64,000 nt of DNA from Streptomyces gilvus (GCF_022513565.1 NZ_JAKWBE010000020.1:83663-147662), one strand, 5' to 3'. Positions 9,018 to 18,059 are shown, numbered from the stretch's first letter. A program made the numbers and translations. The notes: a model not told the origin generated them from the letters alone.

Positions 9018-11476
9018 GCGGGCGGACACGGCTGGCGCTGTGCGCCTGGGCGGCCACCCTGCTGGCCTCCTGCGCCCTGCTGCCCCTGGTGTCGCCGGCC
9101 ACCTGGATCCTGCAGGCGGCCGTGATGCTGGGCGTCCAGTCCGGCGTGGGCGCGGCGACCCGCCGGGTTCCGCTGGCCCGGCCGCTGACGGTGGCGGCCC
9201 AGGCCCTGGTCACGCTGCTGATGCTGACCCTGGTCTTCGCGCGGCAGCAGGCCTTCGTCGGGATCGTGCCCGGCCCCGAGGCGTTCCGGCACTTCTCCGA
9301 CCTGCTGCAGCAGGGAGGCGACGACATCGCGCGGTACGCGATACCGGCGCCCCTGGAGTCCGGCGGCATCCGGCTGATGCTGCTGGGCGGGGTCATGATC
9401 GTCGGGCTCGCGGTGGACACCCTCGCGGTGACCTTCCGCAGCGCGGCCCCGGCCGGTCTGCCGCTGCTGGCGCTGTACTCGGTGGCCGCGGGACTGTCCG
9501 AGGGGGGCGCCGACTGGCTGTGGTTCCTGGTCGCGTCCGGCGGCTATCTGATGCTGCTGCTCGCCGAGGGCCGGGACCGGCTCTCGCAGTGGGGCCGCGT
9601 GTTCGGCGGAGCGCCACGGACCCCGGGCGGGGAGCTGGGCGCGGTCGCGCCGGTCCGCACCGGGCGCCGCATCGGCGTGCTCGCGCTGGGCATCGCCCTG
9701 GTGGTGCCGGTCGCGCTGCCCGCGATGAACGGCGGGCTGCTGGACGGCGCCGGGACGGGCGTGGGCGTGGGCAACGGCAGCGGGGGCACGATCTCCGCGG
9801 TCAACCCGCTCGTGTCGCTGCGCGACAGTCTGAACGTGGACGAGGACCGCCAGGTCATGTCCCTGAGGACCAGCAGCAACGACCTGTCGGACATGTATCT
9901 GCGGATCGTGTCCCTGGACGACTTCGACGGCAGCACCTGGAAGCCCTCCAAGCGGCACATCACCTCCGTGCCGGGCAGGTTCCCCACCCCGACCGGCCTC
10001 GCGCCGGACGTCAAGCGCACGGAGATCGAGACCCGGATCACGGCAGCCGACTGGTACGCGCAGGACTGGCTGCCGATGCCCTACCCGCCCAGCGGCGTGG
10101 ACATCGACGGCAACTGGCGCTACGAACCGGTGGGCATGACCCTGGTCGGCGACCACGGAGAGACCACGCGCGGCAAGACGTACCTGGTCAAGAGCCTGGA
10201 CGTGCAGCCGACGGCGGAGCAGCTCGCGGACGCCCCTCAGGCGCCCGCGGCGATCAGGCGTGACTACACCAAGGTGCCGGACTCGGTGCCCTCGGTGGTG
10301 GCGAAGACCGCCCGGCAGGTCACCGCCGGCACGACCAACCACTACGAGCAGGCGGTCAAGCTGCAGGACTGGTTCACCGCCAGCGGCGGGTTCCAGTACA
10401 GCACCCAGGTGCAGGTCGGCACCGGTCCCGACGCGATCGCCAAGTTCCTGAAGGACAAGGAGGGCTTCTGCGTCCACTTCTCCTTCGCGATGGCGACGAT
10501 GGCCCGCATCCTCGGCATACCGGCCCGGGTCGCGGTGGGCTTCGCCCCCGGTTCCCCGCAGTCGGACCAGTCGGTGTCGGTCGGTCTGAAGGACGCCCAC
10601 GCCTGGCCCGAGCTGTACTTCGAAGGCGTGGGCTGGACCCGCTTCGAGCCGACCCCCAGCCGGGGCGTCACTCCCTCGTACACGCAGTCGGACACGCCGG
10701 GCAACAGCCTGCCCGACGTCGTGCAGCCCTCGCAGTCGGCGGGCTCGTCCGCGTCGGCGGCGCCGTCGTCGAGCGCCAGCTGCTCGGTGCAGGAGAAGAG
10801 GCTCCAGGACTGCGGTGTCGCCGCTCCGCTGGACACCGCCGAGCCGGGCATCGAGGGGCACCCCTGGTACTGGTACGCCGGCTGGGGGGTCCTCGCCCTC
10901 CTGGTGCTCGCCGTACCGCTGCTGCCCATGCTGTGGCGGCTGCGACGGCGCTCGGCACGGCTGGCCTCGGCCCAGCACGCGTCCTTGGGCGGGAACCCGG
11001 TCGGAGCGCCTGCGATGGAGGTCGAGGCGGACGCCCGTCACGCAGCGCAGATGGCGGCCGGGCACGTGCTCGCCGTCTGGCGTGAGCTGACGGACACGGC
11101 CTGGGACTACGGCATCGTGCCGGACGACGCGCTGACCCCGAGGAAGGCGGCCGCGCGGATCGTGCGGCTCGGGGTGCTGGATCCGGCGACGGCCGAGCGG
11201 GTCCACCGGGTGGCGGGCGCCGTGGAACAGGTGCTGTACGCGCCCCGGCCGCGGGCGGTACCGGGCCTGGCGGACGACGTCCGCGCGCTGCGGTCGGCCC
11301 TGCGCTCCCGGGCGAGCCGGACGACCAGGATCCGTGCGGTGGTCGCGCCGCGTTCGGCCGTCCGCGCCCTGTGGGACCTGTCGGACCGCTGGACGGCCGT
11401 CAAGGCCCGCCTGGCCGACCGCTGGACCACGCTGATCCGCCGCCTACCAGGCCAACCGGGCCGCCAAGGCGGCTGA
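9014..11476 (+). CDS. Membrane-anchored transglutaminase-like protein (TgpA type)
   Basis: 820 aa. About six N-terminal hydrophobic segments form the DUF3488/TgpA membrane domain (to ~residue 250). An extracytoplasmic transglutaminase core follows with Cys486 in EGFCVHFS and His529 in DAHAWPELYFEG. The third position lies in RFEPTPS, where Glu stands in place of the usual Asp. Then come a Ser/Ala linker, one membrane segment (WYWYAGWGVLALLVLAVPLL) and a cytoplasmic tail of DUF4129 type. The third product of the MoxR operon, it probably acts on cell-surface proteins or peptides; the substrate is unknown. No terminator is obvious before the repeat array that follows. Confidence 0.9.
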   Translation: MSGRTRLALCAWAATLLASCALLPLVSPATWILQAAVMLGVQSGVGAATRRVPLARPLTVAAQALVTLLMLTLVFARQQAFVGIVPGPEAFRHFSDLLQQGGDDIARYAIPAPLESGGIRLMLLGGVMIVGLAVDTLAVTFRSAAPAGLPLLALYSVAAGLSEGGADWLWFLVASGGYLMLLLAEGRDRLSQWGRVFGGAPRTPGGELGAVAPVRTGRRIGVLALGIALVVPVALPAMNGGLLDGAGTGVGVGNGSGGTISAVNPLVSLRDSLNVDEDRQVMSLRTSSNDLSDMYLRIVSLDDFDGSTWKPSKRHITSVPGRFPTPTGLAPDVKRTEIETRITAADWYAQDWLPMPYPPSGVDIDGNWRYEPVGMTLVGDHGETTRGKTYLVKSLDVQPTAEQLADAPQAPAAIRRDYTKVPDSVPSVVAKTARQVTAGTTNHYEQAVKLQDWFTASGGFQYSTQVQVGTGPDAIAKFLKDKEGFCVHFSFAMATMARILGIPARVAVGFAPGSPQSDQSVSVGLKDAHAWPELYFEGVGWTRFEPTPSRGVTPSYTQSDTPGNSLPDVVQPSQSAGSSASAAPSSSASCSVQEKRLQDCGVAAPLDTAEPGIEGHPWYWYAGWGVLALLVLAVPLLPMLWRLRRRSARLASAQHASLGGNPVGAPAMEVEADARHAAQMAAGHVLAVWRELTDTAWDYGIVPDDALTPRKAAARIVRLGVLDPATAERVHRVAGAVEQVLYAPRPRAVPGLADDVRALRSALRSRASRTTRIRAVVAPRSAVRALWDLSDRWTAVKARLADRWTTLIRRLPGQPGRQGG

Positions 11477-11586
11477 CCTCCCACCCGCCGCGCACCCGCT
11501 GATCGGCCCCGGCTCGAAATCTCCGAACCGGGCCGACTGCTACCGCCCTTCCTTCCAAAGCCGCCGCACAGCCACTCGGCCCCTCC

Positions 11587-12105
11587 AGCCGCTCACTACT
11601 CAACCGCCCAGCTACTCACTGGAGCCGACCGTTGGCATCAGCCACTCCGTGGAGCCCCAGCCGGTCGCCTGAGCCCGCTGGTTGAGCCAGCCTGTCGCTA
11701 CGCCCGCACGCTGGAGCCGGCAGGTCGCATCAGCCACTCCGTGGAGCCAGCCGGTCGCTTGAGCCCGGCTGGTTGGGCCGACCGGTCACTACAGCCGCAC
11801 GCTGGAGCCAGCCGAGCGCCCTGAGCCCGCTGGTTGAGCCAGCCGGTCGCTACAGCCGAACCGGGTGCATCAGCCACTCCGTGGAGCCGACCGGTCGCTA
11901 CAGCCGCTCGGCAACCGGTCGCTACAGCCGCACGCCAGAGCCGACCGGGCGCGACAGCCACTAGCTGGAGCCTGCCGGGCGTTACAGCCGCTCGGTAGGG
12001 CCGGGCGGGCGCTTCAGCCGCTCCCCACCCAGGCGGTCGCTTCAGCCGCTCGCTGGAGCCTGCCGGGCGCTTCTGCCCCGTGGTGGAGTCGGCGCCCGGG
12101 TTGAT
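11587..12105. repeat. Array of ~15-17 degenerate ~30 bp tandem repeats, gene-free
   Basis: The 11477-12171 gap holds no credible gene. From 11587 it is built of imperfect units with two recurring cores: TGGAGCC (or TTGAGCC) and CCGGTCGCTACAGCC (variants CCGGTCGCTTGAG, CCGGGCGCTTCAGCC). Unit lengths run 24-35 bp, most often 29-30. A higher-order repeat is marked by CATCAGCCACTCCGTGGAGCC-like blocks starting near 11636, 11728 and 11868. Many units contain short dyads (GCTGG..CCAGC, CTCC..GGAG). Because unit length is not always a multiple of three, the frame is not kept, which argues against a repeat protein. There are no spacers, so it is not CRISPR. Confidence 0.85.
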
Positions 12106-12171
12106 TCTGCCGTGCGGGCATGGGTGAGGGGTGGCCACCGGTGGTGGTCACCCCTCGGAGTCGTCGGAGCG

Positions 12172-12561
12172 CTACTGGCCCTGCTCGTCGCGGCGACGCT
12201 GCCAGCGCTGTTCGATCCGGTCCATCATCGAGCGCTTCGGCCGGGCCTGACGGCGCGCCTGCGGGGCGCCGGCGGGCTGTTCGCCCGGCTTGGGCGCCTT
12301 GCGCCAGCCGGTCACGGCGAGGACCGCGCAGCCCAGCATCACGAGGAAGCCCACCACGCTCAGCCAGACCTGCTTGGCGACCATTCCTGCCATGAGGAGC
12401 GCGATACCCACGAGGAAGCCCGCGACCGCCTGGTAGACCCGCCGCCGGGTGTACGTACGCAGCCCGCTTCCCTCGAGCGCCGACGCGAACTTGGGATCTT
12501 CGGCGTACAGCGCTCGCTCCATCTGCTCGAGCATGCGCTGCTCGTGCTCCGAGAGCGGCAC
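12172..12561 (-). CDS. DUF3040 small membrane protein
   Basis: 129 aa. Family DUF3040, widespread in actinobacteria, function unknown. It begins PLSEHEQRMLEQMERALYAEDPKFAS, the hallmark of the family: a short acidic amphipathic N-terminus. Two membrane segments follow (VYQAVAGFLVGIALLMAGMV and VWLSVVGFLVMLGCAVLAV), then a basic Arg/Lys-rich tail (RRQARPKRSMMDRIEQRWQ). GTG 12561 is chosen because GAGGAGG is correctly spaced; the open frame extends to 12795 but the added residues look non-coding. The gene has its own promoter (12611-12639). Confidence 0.88.
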   Translation of the reverse strand: MPLSEHEQRMLEQMERALYAEDPKFASALEGSGLRTYTRRRVYQAVAGFLVGIALLMAGMVAKQVWLSVVGFLVMLGCAVLAVTGWRKAPKPGEQPAGAPQARRQARPKRSMMDRIEQRWQRRRDEQGQ

Positions 12562-12610
12562 GGAGTCCTCCTCATCGTGCAGTCGCCGGGGCGACCCGGG
12601 GGGTCCCTTC

Positions 12611-12639
12611 AGGATAGGCAGGGAATCGCCCCCGTGAAA
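12611..12639 (-). promoter_or_regulatory. Predicted promoter of the DUF3040 gene
   Basis: Minus strand: TTTCAC (12639-12634), 17 bp, TATCCT (12616-12611), about 50 nt upstream of the GTG at 12561. A short palindrome GCCAATTGGC lies just upstream near 12652-12662 and might be an operator. Inference from sequence. Confidence 0.5.
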
Positions 12640-12761
12640 CCCGCCCCTCTGCGCCAATTGGCCAACCGGATTCCGCCATCGACGTCCCGGCTCGCTGAAT
12701 CTTCCATTCCCCAGCGACCGACCCGTCATGCCGGGTGATCTCCTTCGATCATACGGCTCCA

Positions 12762-12780
12762 AGCCCCCGTTCGGGGGGCC
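12762..12780 (-). terminator. Hairpin downstream of the methyltransferase gene
   Basis: GC-only hairpin, GCCCCC and GGGGGGC arms around a GTTC loop, about 60 bp past the minus-strand methyltransferase stop. No U-tract, as is common for actinobacterial terminators. Confidence 0.45.
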
Positions 12781-12837
12781 TGTGGCGTACTCCATGCGCG
12801 CTCGCGCCGCTGATCAGCGGCGCGGCACAGGCGTCAC

Positions 12838-13608
12838 TCAGGCCTCGGTGGCCTCCGGCGTCTCCCCGAGCACGTGGAGCTGGGTGGCCACCGAGTGGAA
12901 GGCGGGGAGTTCGGCGGCCGCCTCCTCCAGCTTCAGCAGCGCCTCCATGGCGCCGGGCTCGGTGTCCACGAGCACGCCCGGGACCAGGTCGGCGAAGACC
13001 CGCACGCCGTGCACGGCACCGACCCGCAGGCCCGCGCCCTCGACGAGCGCGGTGAGCTGCTCGGCGGTGAAGCGGCGCGGCACGGGGTCGCCGGCGCCCC
13101 AGCGGCCGTTCGGGTCGTCGAGCGCCTGGCGGGCCTCCTTGAAGTGCCCGGCGAGCGCGCGGGCGAGCACGGCACCGCCGAGACCGGCGGCGAGCAGGCT
13201 GAGGACGCCCTCGCCGCGCAGGGCGGCCACGGCGTTGCGCAGGCCCTCGGCCGGGTCGTCGACGTACTCCAGGACGCCGTGGCACAGCACGACGTCGTAC
13301 CCGCCGCGCTCGACCACGTCGAAGAGGCCGTGGGCATCGCCCTGGACGCCCCGGACGCGGTCGGCTACGCCCGCCTCGGCGGTACGGCGTTCGAGTGCGA
13401 ACAGGGCGTTGGGGCTGGGGTCGACGACGGTGACGTGGTGGCCGAGGCGGGCGAGGGGCACCGCGAAGTTGCCGCTGCCGCCTCCGGTGTCGAGGACGTC
13501 CAGCGCCTGCCGTCCCGTGGCCTTGACGCGGCGGTCGAGGGCGTCCTGGAGGACCTCCCAGACCACGGCGGTACGGAGGGAGGCGCGGGGTCGCAGCGGG
13601 TCCGACAC
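12838..13608 (-). CDS. Class I SAM-dependent methyltransferase
   Basis: 256 aa Rossmann-fold methyltransferase of the Methyltransf_11/25 type; the substrate cannot be told from sequence. Motif I is VLDTGGGSGNFAVPLA, an acidic residue closes beta-2 (VTVVDPSPNAL), and motif II-like residues DVVLCHGVLEYVDDP follow. The region beyond residue 150 is family-specific and resembles small-molecule or tRNA-type enzymes only loosely. GTG 13608 is used because a GGAG lies upstream and the homologous region starts here; the longer frame to 13800 is Pro/Arg-rich filler. Gene order (DUF3040, methyltransferase, HEPN, all minus strand) suggests a loose cluster. Confidence 0.82.
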   Translation of the reverse strand: MSDPLRPRASLRTAVVWEVLQDALDRRVKATGRQALDVLDTGGGSGNFAVPLARLGHHVTVVDPSPNALFALERRTAEAGVADRVRGVQGDAHGLFDVVERGGYDVVLCHGVLEYVDDPAEGLRNAVAALRGEGVLSLLAAGLGGAVLARALAGHFKEARQALDDPNGRWGAGDPVPRRFTAEQLTALVEGAGLRVGAVHGVRVFADLVPGVLVDTEPGAMEALLKLEEAAAELPAFHSVATQLHVLGETPEATEA

Positions 13609-13860
13609 GGCAGTTGACTCCTCGGCGCGGCACCGCCTGTTGCACGGCGGAGCGAACGGGCTGCCTCCCGGCCCGGCGTACGGAGGGAAGGCTTCAGGCG
13701 TTCTCCACCCTATTGCCTCCGCCGTCCGGCCCGGCCACCTCGGCACCCCGCCCCGCACCACGTCTCGCACGCTGGACTTCCGGCCGTCCCACCGGCCCAC
13801 GAGACGCCCACGCCCGGCGAACGGCTGCGCCTCCGCTCAGCAGGCGCCGGCCCGGCACGC

Positions 13861-14427
13861 TCACCCCGCGTCCGGGAAGTCGCGGTCGCTCTCCGGGGCC
13901 GGTTCCGGGTGGTCCAGGTCCTGGCGGGGCTGGGGCAGGACCGGCTGGAGTACGAGCATGCGCTCGACGAGGCGCAGGAACATCGCCACGTCGCGTATCA
14001 GGTCGTCGGCGTCCCGGCGGCTCGCCGCGCCCTGGATGCCGGCCTCGGCCCGGGCGCGGCGCCGGGCCCCGGAGGCGAACAGCGCGCTCCACTCGGTGAG
14101 TTCGGGCGCGATCTCGGGGAGCACTTCCCAAGCGCTCCGGATGCGTGCCCGGCGTCGCACGGTGGTCTCCGGGCGGCCCCGCGCCGCGAGCACCGCCGCG
14201 GCCGTGCGCAGGGCGGCGAGGTGGGCGGTGGCGTAGCGCTCGTTCGGAGTCTCCAGCACGGCCGCCTCGTCGAGCCCGGCGCGGGCCTGGGCGAGCAGGT
14301 CGAGGGCGGCCGGCGGGGCGGCGGAGCGGCGCAGCACGGGATGGACGTCGCTCGCCGGACCGGTCAGTGAGGGGGCAGGGCCGGTGGCGCGGCGCCGACG
14401 AGCGGCTGCTGCGTGGTAGCTGGCCAT
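13861..14427 (-). CDS. SAV_6107-family HEPN domain protein
   Basis: 188 aa helical protein that I recognise as the streptomycete SAV_6107 HEPN family. HEPN proteins are commonly RNases or nucleotide-binding partners; the activity of this family is unknown. The core LDLLAQARAGLDEAAVLETPNERYATAHLAALRTAAAVLA (residues ~42-82) has the HEPN two-helix look. The canonical Rx4-6H nuclease motif is only loosely suggested by RYATAHL. ATG 14427 has a perfect AGGAGGT Shine-Dalgarno. The RecA-NDp-like promoter at 14476-14498 suggests DNA-damage induction. Confidence 0.8.
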   Translation of the reverse strand: MASYHAAAARRRRATGPAPSLTGPASDVHPVLRRSAAPPAALDLLAQARAGLDEAAVLETPNERYATAHLAALRTAAAVLAARGRPETTVRRRARIRSAWEVLPEIAPELTEWSALFASGARRRARAEAGIQGAASRRDADDLIRDVAMFLRLVERMLVLQPVLPQPRQDLDHPEPAPESDRDFPDAG

Positions 14428-14475
14428 GACGAACCTCCTGTCATCTGGGTAACGGCACGGATGCCGTATGTGCCC

Positions 14476-14498
14476 ATCGTGCGGTATGCCACTGACAA
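14476..14498 (-). promoter_or_regulatory. RecA-NDp / PafBC-like promoter of the HEPN gene
   Basis: Minus strand: TTGTCAGTG (14498-14490), 8 bp, CACGAT (14481-14476). This fits the actinobacterial damage promoter TTGTCRGTG-N8-TAnnnT, with one mismatch in the -10. The predicted start lies about 40 nt upstream of the ATG. Confidence 0.55.
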
Positions 14499-14544
14499 TC
14501 CGCTCTGACCAGGCCTTTTGCTTCGATCGAAGGTTCGGAGTAGT

Positions 14545-14570
14545 TTTTGCACTGACCAGTCAGTTCAAAA
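14545..14570. promoter_or_regulatory. Palindromic operator, probably of the TetR regulator encoded by the same operon
   Basis: A 26 bp imperfect palindrome centred at 14557/14558: the core ACTGACCAGTCAGT is flanked by TTTTG on the left and CAAAA on the right. It lies 31 bp upstream of the first gene of the ATPase-YhgE-TetR operon. Core length and symmetry are typical of TetR/AcrR sites. Assignment to the regulator at 17430-18059 is inference from genetic linkage. Confidence 0.65.
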
Positions 14571-14600
14571 GCGGTATCCAGACCAGGGGATGGGGGGAAC

Positions 14601-15300
14601 GTGCCCGGTACCGGTGTCACGGCCCGCGGCCTCGGACTCAGGGGCCCTCGCGGGCGGGTCTTCGGCGACGTCACGTTCGACGCCGCGCCCGGCTCGCTGA
14701 TCGCGATCGAGGGACCGTCGGGGTCAGGCCGTACATGTCTGCTGCTGACCCTCACGGGCCGGATGAAACCCGGCGAGGGAGCGGCCGAGGTCGGTCAGTG
14801 GCGGCTGCCGAAGCAGATGGCGGCCGTACGCCGGGTCAGCGGCCTGGCGAACGTGGCCGGGGTCACCGACCTCGAACCGGCCCTGACCGTCGGCGAGCAC
14901 CTGCGCGAACGGGCGCTGCTGCAACGGCGTTTCGGCGACTCGCTGCGCGGTCTGCTGCGGCCCCGGCGCGAGCGGACGGCCGAGGCGAAGCTGCGGATCG
15001 ACGACGCCCTGGCCGCCGCCGGGCTCGACCGCGATTCGCTGCCCAAGGGCTCCCGGACCGCCGTACGCGATCTGGAGCGCCTTCAGGAGCTGCGGCTGTC
15101 CCTGGCGCTCGCTCTGCTGGGCGGTCCCCGGCTGCTCGGCGTCGACGACACCGACCTCAAGCTCTCGGACGCGGAACGGGCCGAGATCTGGGCGCAGTTG
15201 AGGTCCATCGCCGAGGCCGGGACGACCGTCGTGGCGGTGTCCAGCCAGGCCCCGGAAGACGCCCTCGTCGTGAGCACCCAGGGGAAGGAGAAGGCCGATG
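14601..15300 (+). CDS. ABC-type ATPase partner of the YhgE exporter, stop codon missing at the expected place
   Basis: ATP-binding subunit-like protein; recognisable sequence covers about 230 residues (14601 to ~15300). The loop is GPSGSGRT (38-45) with Arg44 in place of the Walker A Lys. The Walker B region reads LLGVDDTD and is followed by KLSDAERAEIW; the signature motif is degenerate. These features look like a subfamily trait. It starts GTG 14601 behind a G-rich Shine-Dalgarno. The frame does not stop at the yhgE start but stays open to 16994, running 1.7 kb through yhgE in another frame. The end given here is the domain end, not a stop codon. Stop loss or a nearby frameshift is likely. 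Confidence 0.7.
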
Positions 15301-17382
15301 CGCTCGCCAAGGCTCGCCGCCCTGGAACTGAGGCGCTTCCGCCGCGGTCGGCTGCCGAGGGCCGCACTCGTTGCGCTCCTGGTGCTGCCGCTGCTGTACG
15401 GCGCGCTGTACCTGTGGTCGTTCTGGGACCCCTACGGCCGCCTGGACCGCGTCCCCGTGGCGCTCGTCAACGACGACAAGGGGGCGACCGCCGACGGCAA
15501 GAAGGTCACCGCGGGCGACGACATCGTCGACGGGCTGCGGGAGAGCGACACCTTCGAGTGGCACGAGGTGAGCGACGCCCAGGCCCGCAGAGGGCTGGAG
15601 AACGGCACGTACTACCTGTCGCTGACCCTGCCCGCCGACTTCAGCGAGCGGATCGCCTCCAGTTCGGGCGACTCCCCGCAGACCGGTGCGCTGCAGGTGC
15701 GTACGAACGACGCGAACAACTACATCGTCGGGCAGATCTCCCGCACCGTCTTCAACGAGGTCCGCTCGGCCGCGTCCACCAAGGCGTCGCGCACCTTCCT
15801 GGACCGGATCTTCGTCTCGTTCTCCGACATCCACGACAAGACCGTGGCGGCCGCGAAGGGGGCCGACACGCTCCACGGCGGCATCGGAAAGGCGGAGAAG
15901 GGCTCCCAGGACCTCGCCGACGGGCTCAAGGAGGCCAAGAGCGGCAGCGGCAGGCTCGCCACGGGGCTGAAGAAGCTCGACTCCGGGGCGGGCGCCCTCC
16001 AGGACGGCTCGCAGCAGGTCGCCGACGGCACCCAGACGCTCGCCGACCGGGTCGACGGGGTCTACGCGAAGGCCGGCCCGTTCCTGAAGGACAACGAGAA
16101 GACCATCGGCGACACGGCCCGGCTGGTCGCCGACTCGGCGGGGACGGTCAAGGACAACCTGGACGTCCTCGTGAAACTCGCGCCGGGCGCGGCGAAGACC
16201 GCACACGCCTCCGCCGCCGTCCTGGACGACGTCTACAGGACCCGCTGCCGGAGCGCCCCGCTGCCCGACCCGGCCTGTCCCGACCTGAAGAAGGCCCGGC
16301 AGGCGGCCGACGACGTGGCAGCCGTCGCCGACGACCTCAACACCCTCGTCGCCGACCAGGACGGCGACCTGAAGACGATGAGGGCCGACCTCGGCACCCT
16401 CCAGCAGCAGGCCCGCGCCCTCTCCGAGCGCGCCCCACACCTCTACGAGGACGTCAACACGGCTGTCAAGCAGATCAACAAGCTCAACGCCGGCGCCCAC
16501 CAGGTCGCCGCGGGCGCGAGGAAGCTGCACTCCGGGCTCGGCACGGCCCGTACGGGAGCGGACGAGCTGGACGCGGGCCTGGGCACCGCCGAGTCGGGCG
16601 CCGAGACGCTGAGCGGCGGGATGTACCGGCTGGCGGACGGCTCCCAGAAGCTCGCCGGTGGACTGCACGACGGCGCCGGGAAGATCCCCGACTACGACAA
16701 GAAGGACCGCGACGAACGCACCGGCGTCATGGCCGACCCCGTCCGCCTGGCCTCCCACGACCTGCACAAGGCGCCCAACTACGGCACCGGATTCGCCCCG
16801 TACTTCATCCCGTTGTCGCTGTGGGTGGGCGCGATGGTGGCGTACATGCTGATCCCGCCGCTCAACCGGCGTGCCCTGGGCGTGGGCTCGTCCGCGTGGC
16901 GGATCGCCTTCGCCGGCTGGCTGCCGGTCGTCGCGGTCGGGGTGCTGCAGGTGAGCGCGCTGATGGACGTCCTGCACTGGGCGATCGGCCTTGAGATGCT
17001 GCGGGCGGCCGGCACGATCGGCTTCCTGTTCCTGGTGGCGGCCTGTTTCGCGGCGATCGTCCAGTGGCTCAACGCCCGCTTCGGCCCCGCGGGCAGAATC
17101 CTCGTCCTCGCGTTGCTGATGCTCCAGCTGACCTCGGCCGGCGGCACGTACCCCGTGGAGACCAGCCCGGGCTTCTTCAACGCCATCCATCCGTTCCTGC
17201 CGATGAGCTACGTCGTGGAGGCGCTCAGGCGGCTCATCACGGGCGGCGGCCTCGGACCGGTGTGGCACGCGTGCGTGGTGCTCGTCGGCTTCACCGCGGG
17301 CGCCCTCGCGCTGACCGCGGTGTCGGCCCGCCGCCGCCAGGTGTGGACGGTGGACCGGCTGCACCCGGAGCTGAGCCTGTGA
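15298..17382 (+). CDS. YhgE/Pip family membrane protein (ABC-2 type exporter)
   Basis: 694 aa. One membrane segment lies near the N-terminus (ALVALLVLPLLYGALYLWSF, ~22-41), followed by the YhgE motif FWDPYGRLDRVPVALVNDDKG. A ~440-residue extracytoplasmic domain is rich in short heptad-like repeats (LADGLKEAKSGSGRLATGL), and five or so membrane segments follow from residue ~500 (YFIPLSLWVGAMVAYMLI onwards). This is the phage-infection-protein/MmpL-unrelated YhgE family, permease partner of the upstream ATPase. The start has a good GAAGGAG and lies inside the expected 3' end of the ATPase gene. Transported substrate unknown. Confidence 0.88.
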   Translation: MRSPRLAALELRRFRRGRLPRAALVALLVLPLLYGALYLWSFWDPYGRLDRVPVALVNDDKGATADGKKVTAGDDIVDGLRESDTFEWHEVSDAQARRGLENGTYYLSLTLPADFSERIASSSGDSPQTGALQVRTNDANNYIVGQISRTVFNEVRSAASTKASRTFLDRIFVSFSDIHDKTVAAAKGADTLHGGIGKAEKGSQDLADGLKEAKSGSGRLATGLKKLDSGAGALQDGSQQVADGTQTLADRVDGVYAKAGPFLKDNEKTIGDTARLVADSAGTVKDNLDVLVKLAPGAAKTAHASAAVLDDVYRTRCRSAPLPDPACPDLKKARQAADDVAAVADDLNTLVADQDGDLKTMRADLGTLQQQARALSERAPHLYEDVNTAVKQINKLNAGAHQVAAGARKLHSGLGTARTGADELDAGLGTAESGAETLSGGMYRLADGSQKLAGGLHDGAGKIPDYDKKDRDERTGVMADPVRLASHDLHKAPNYGTGFAPYFIPLSLWVGAMVAYMLIPPLNRRALGVGSSAWRIAFAGWLPVVAVGVLQVSALMDVLHWAIGLEMLRAAGTIGFLFLVAACFAAIVQWLNARFGPAGRILVLALLMLQLTSAGGTYPVETSPGFFNAIHPFLPMSYVVEALRRLITGGGLGPVWHACVVLVGFTAGALALTAVSARRRQVWTVDRLHPELSL

Positions 17383-17429
17383 TCGGGAAGAAGGCCCTGC
17401 ACGGGCGCGTACCTGTGACAATCGGGGCC

Positions 17430-18059
17430 ATGGAAAGCAGCAGCACCACGTCGGGGGGCGGCACGCGCCGCGAGGCCACCCGGCAGAAGCTCTACGAGGC
17501 CGCCGTCACGCTCATCGCGGAGCAGGGCTTCTCCGCCACGACGGTCGACGAGATCGCCGAGCGGGCCGGGGTCGCGAAGGGCACCGTCTACTACAACTTC
17601 GCGAGCAAGTCGGTCCTCTTCGAGGAGCTGCTGCGGCACGGGGTGGGCCTGCTCACCGCCTCCCTGCGGGAGGCGGCGGAGAAGACGGCCAGGGACGGCG
17701 GCAGCAAGGTCGACGCCCTGGACGCGATGATCCGGGCGGGTCTCGTCTTCATCGACCGCTACCCGGCCTTCACCCAGCTGTACGTGGCCGAGCTGTGGCG
17801 CACCAACCGGGCCTGGCAGTCCACGCTGATGGTGGTGCGGCAGCAGGCCGTCGCCGTGGTGGAGGACGTTCTGCGCGAAGGTGTGGAGAACGGCGAGTTC
17901 AGCGACGAGATCGATGTGCCGCTTACCGCGTCGGCGCTGGTCGGCATGGTGCTGGTGGCCGCCCTGGACTGGCAGTCCTTCCAGCCCGAGCGCTCCCTGG
18001 ACGATGTCCACGCGGCGCTGTCCCGGCTGCTGCAGGGTCGGGTCAGCGGCCACCGCTGA
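17430..18059 (+). CDS. TetR/AcrR family transcriptional regulator
   Basis: 209 aa from ATG 17430. The N-terminal helix-turn-helix (REATRQKLYEAAVTLIAEQG, then ATTVDEIAERAGVAKGTVYYNFASK) is a textbook TetR DNA-binding domain, followed by a ligand/dimer domain. An in-frame GTG at 17379 overlaps the YhgE stop (GTGA) with a GGAG upstream and would add 17 residues; either start keeps the domain. Third gene of the operon, it probably represses its own promoter through the palindrome at 14545-14570. Confidence 0.88.
   Translation: MESSSTTSGGGTRREATRQKLYEAAVTLIAEQGFSATTVDEIAERAGVAKGTVYYNFASKSVLFEELLRHGVGLLTASLREAAEKTARDGGSKVDALDAMIRAGLVFIDRYPAFTQLYVAELWRTNRAWQSTLMVVRQQAVAVVEDVLREGVENGEFSDEIDVPLTASALVGMVLVAALDWQSFQPERSLDDVHAALSRLLQGRVSGHR

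Noticed and set aside
11587..12105. CRISPR array
   Set aside because: Units abut without spacers, are imperfect, and no cas genes occur in the window.
11698..12138. 146-codon minus-strand frame across the tandem repeats
   Set aside because: Unit lengths vary without keeping a multiple of three, no ribosome site, no known family; the frame is open because of GC content.
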